From the NCBI GenBank assembly GCA_023262185.1, contig JALRDO010000015.1, positions 1 to 45,012 of the forward strand: 45,012 nt of DNA, written 5' to 3'. This document shows, one piece after another, positions 43,741 to 45,012 of this stretch (positions within the stretch are counted from its first letter, which is position 1; each line of letters begins with the position of its first letter). Both the position numbers and the translations under genes were made by a program. Under the pieces are notes generated by a model that did not search any database, had not been told where the DNA came from, and was given only the letters and a program-made list of their open reading frames with translations. The stretch is from Flavobacteriaceae bacterium (GTDB taxonomy: Bacteria > Bacteroidota > Bacteroidia > Flavobacteriales > Flavobacteriaceae).

Positions 43741-45012
43741 TTAATTTTTAGTGTAAACCATAAGCGTATCACGGTTCTGAGATGCAATGAAAAGATCTTT
43801 TCCGCTCCCTATTTTCAAGCGCACTAGTCGTTTAGCGTCAAATGGCACATTAAATCCACTTTGGGCGTTTTTAACGACTTTAAACCCGCCACTGCCATCT
43901 CCAAGGAGCACAAGCCCATTTAAGGCGTCTAAATGCCCAACGAATACTTCATTGCCATAGTTATTTCCAACTGCCATAATATCTAGATTTCCGTCTTGAT
44001 TTAGATCTAAAACTAGAAAGTCATTAATGGGTCCTAACTGCGCTTCTAATGGCAAATCAATAGGTTCAAAATCCATATTTCCAGTGTTAAGCATGAGCAC
44101 TGAACGATCAAAGTTCATAAAATATTTCAAGACCCCTTTAAGCTCTTCTTCAGTAAATAATGATTCAATATCTGTCTTACCGTATTCAGAATAAAAATTA
44201 AATTTTCCTCTAAAAAGAGGGCTTTGTTTACTCACATCGCCCCAGAATGCAACAGGATAATTAGAATATCCTCCCTCTTCATTCTTATAGTAGGCAAAGA
44301 GAACAGGATCAATTGAGCCATTAGAATCAAAGTCCTTGGCTAAAAGAGTAAGCGGACGTTCTTCAGAAACCTTATATAGATTATTGCTTCCGAAGTTCCC
44401 AGCTAAAATATCCGGATATCCGTCTTTATTAAAATCGTTGATTTCAATGGTATTGAACCAACCCAGTTTATTTTCTAGGGAGGTAGTAAGCTGTTGAAAA
44501 TATTGTCCTTCATTTAAGAAGATTTCAATTGGTTTATAGTGTCCAGCAACCACAAGATCGAGATCACCATCGTTATCCATGTCGTGCCACTTAACATCAG
44601 TTACTATCCCTATATTTTCTAGATTTGGAAAAAGTGTTTCCGATACATCGACCAGTCGCTCTCCGATATTTTGTAACAACATACTATTATGCGCCTGTGG
44701 ATATTGCCCTGGAACTACCCCTCCGCCTAAAAAAATATCCATTAAACCATCATCATTAAAATCTACGGCCTCCGCTGTGCTTGCATTAAAAGTGAGAGAA
44801 GGAATGAGGCTAGTAGAATGAGCGAAGTTTCCGCTGCCATCATTTATGAGAAGAACTTGATTAAAGACACTCTTAGGAGACTTATAATCTCCCCCTCCTG
44901 AAGCCATAAAAAGATCTTCATCGCCATCATTATCTATATCAAAAACTACTATAGCAGCCTCTTCATGCTCCCAAAGACGTTCATCACTATAAAGCTGATA
45001 TTGTTCAAAATC
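43741..45012 (-). CDS. FG-GAP/VCBS repeat protein (partial, 5' end outside window)
   Basis: The frame stays open to the window edge, so the start lies outside; at least 423 residues are seen, and the ATG at 44907 is internal to a repeat. Several FG-GAP/VCBS units with calcium-binding loops recur: IDNDGDEDLFMASGG, FNDDGLMDIFLGGG, MDNDGDLDLVVAGH, FNKDGYPDILAGN, LNQDGNLDIMAVGN. They should build a surface beta-propeller. No T9SS tail is found at the C-terminus (RDTLMVYTKN). The downstream PIG-L gene is probably in the same transcript. Function beyond surface binding is unknown. Confidence 0.85.
   Translation of the reverse strand, partial: DFEQYQLYSDERLWEHEEAAIVVFDIDNDGDEDLFMASGGGDYKSPKSVFNQVLLINDGSGNFAHSTSLIPSLTFNASTAEAVDFNDDGLMDIFLGGGVVPGQYPQAHNSMLLQNIGERLVDVSETLFPNLENIGIVTDVKWHDMDNDGDLDLVVAGHYKPIEIFLNEGQYFQQLTTSLENKLGWFNTIEINDFNKDGYPDILAGNFGSNNLYKVSEERPLTLLAKDFDSNGSIDPVLFAYYKNEEGGYSNYPVAFWGDVSKQSPLFRGKFNFYSEYGKTDIESLFTEEELKGVLKYFMNFDRSVLMLNTGNMDFEPIDLPLEAQLGPINDFLVLDLNQDGNLDIMAVGNNYGNEVFVGHLDALNGLVLLGDGSGGFKVVKNAQSGFNVPFDAKRLVRLKIGSGKDLFIASQNRDTLMVYTKN

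Overview
The window looks like a chromosome piece from a marine-type Flavobacteriales bacterium (phylum Bacteroidota; a Cryomorphaceae/Schleiferiaceae-like lineage is a guess). The grounds are the gene order regulator-lptE-TPR-secG-groES-groEL, Bacteroidota -7 boxes of the form TAnnTTTG, a GYDIA-family GHMP kinase beside HMG-CoA reductase, a dipeptidyl peptidase IV beside a POT transporter, and a type IX secretion (T9SS) sorting tail. No insertion sequence, integrase, phage gene, rRNA or CRISPR array was seen.

Positions 1-31600 are dense housekeeping DNA. First come the end of a Fis-type regulator, lptE, a TPR-like protein, secG and groESL (envelope assembly, secretion, chaperonin). Next are a heavy-metal/MauE membrane protein, a probable free-methionine sulfoxide reductase and purH. 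The five-gene elongasome operon mreB-mreC-mreD-mrdA-rodA builds the rod-shaped cell wall and meets a tail-specific protease convergently. surE, lpxB and comEC follow. A minus-strand pair (DPP IV, POT transporter) releases and imports small peptides. mvaA and its GHMP kinase serve mevalonate synthesis. A long minus-strand run (coaX, outer-membrane protein, TPR protein, lptC, small membrane protein, CNNM/CBS protein, PpiD-like isomerase) covers CoA synthesis and envelope biogenesis; with lptE and lpxB, three lipopolysaccharide genes lie in this window.

Positions 31600-32100 hold tRNA-Phe with its own promoter, a chain of overlapping hairpins resembling an attenuator, and a copy of what looks like an interspersed repeat. 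From here to about 41300 the DNA is accessory in character and partly AT-rich. It holds small lipoproteins, a three-gene cluster (winged helix, Kazal-domain lipoprotein, secreted protein), an AlkB-type monooxygenase with an unknown membrane protein, a DUF1800/DUF1501 pair, and an Fn3-like lipoprotein. The DUF1501 gene is compositionally mosaic: an AT-rich enzyme part is joined to a GC-richer thrombospondin-3/T9SS tail.

Positions 41375-45012 carry an M81 (MlrC-like) lipoprotein, a secreted PIG-L family deacetylase and the 3' part of a secreted FG-GAP/VCBS repeat protein running off the window. Most items of interest lie in 31.7-41.3 kb: the structured RNA region, the Kazal cluster, the AlkB pair and the mosaic Tat/T9SS gene. 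No single obviously new defence or mobile system was found.
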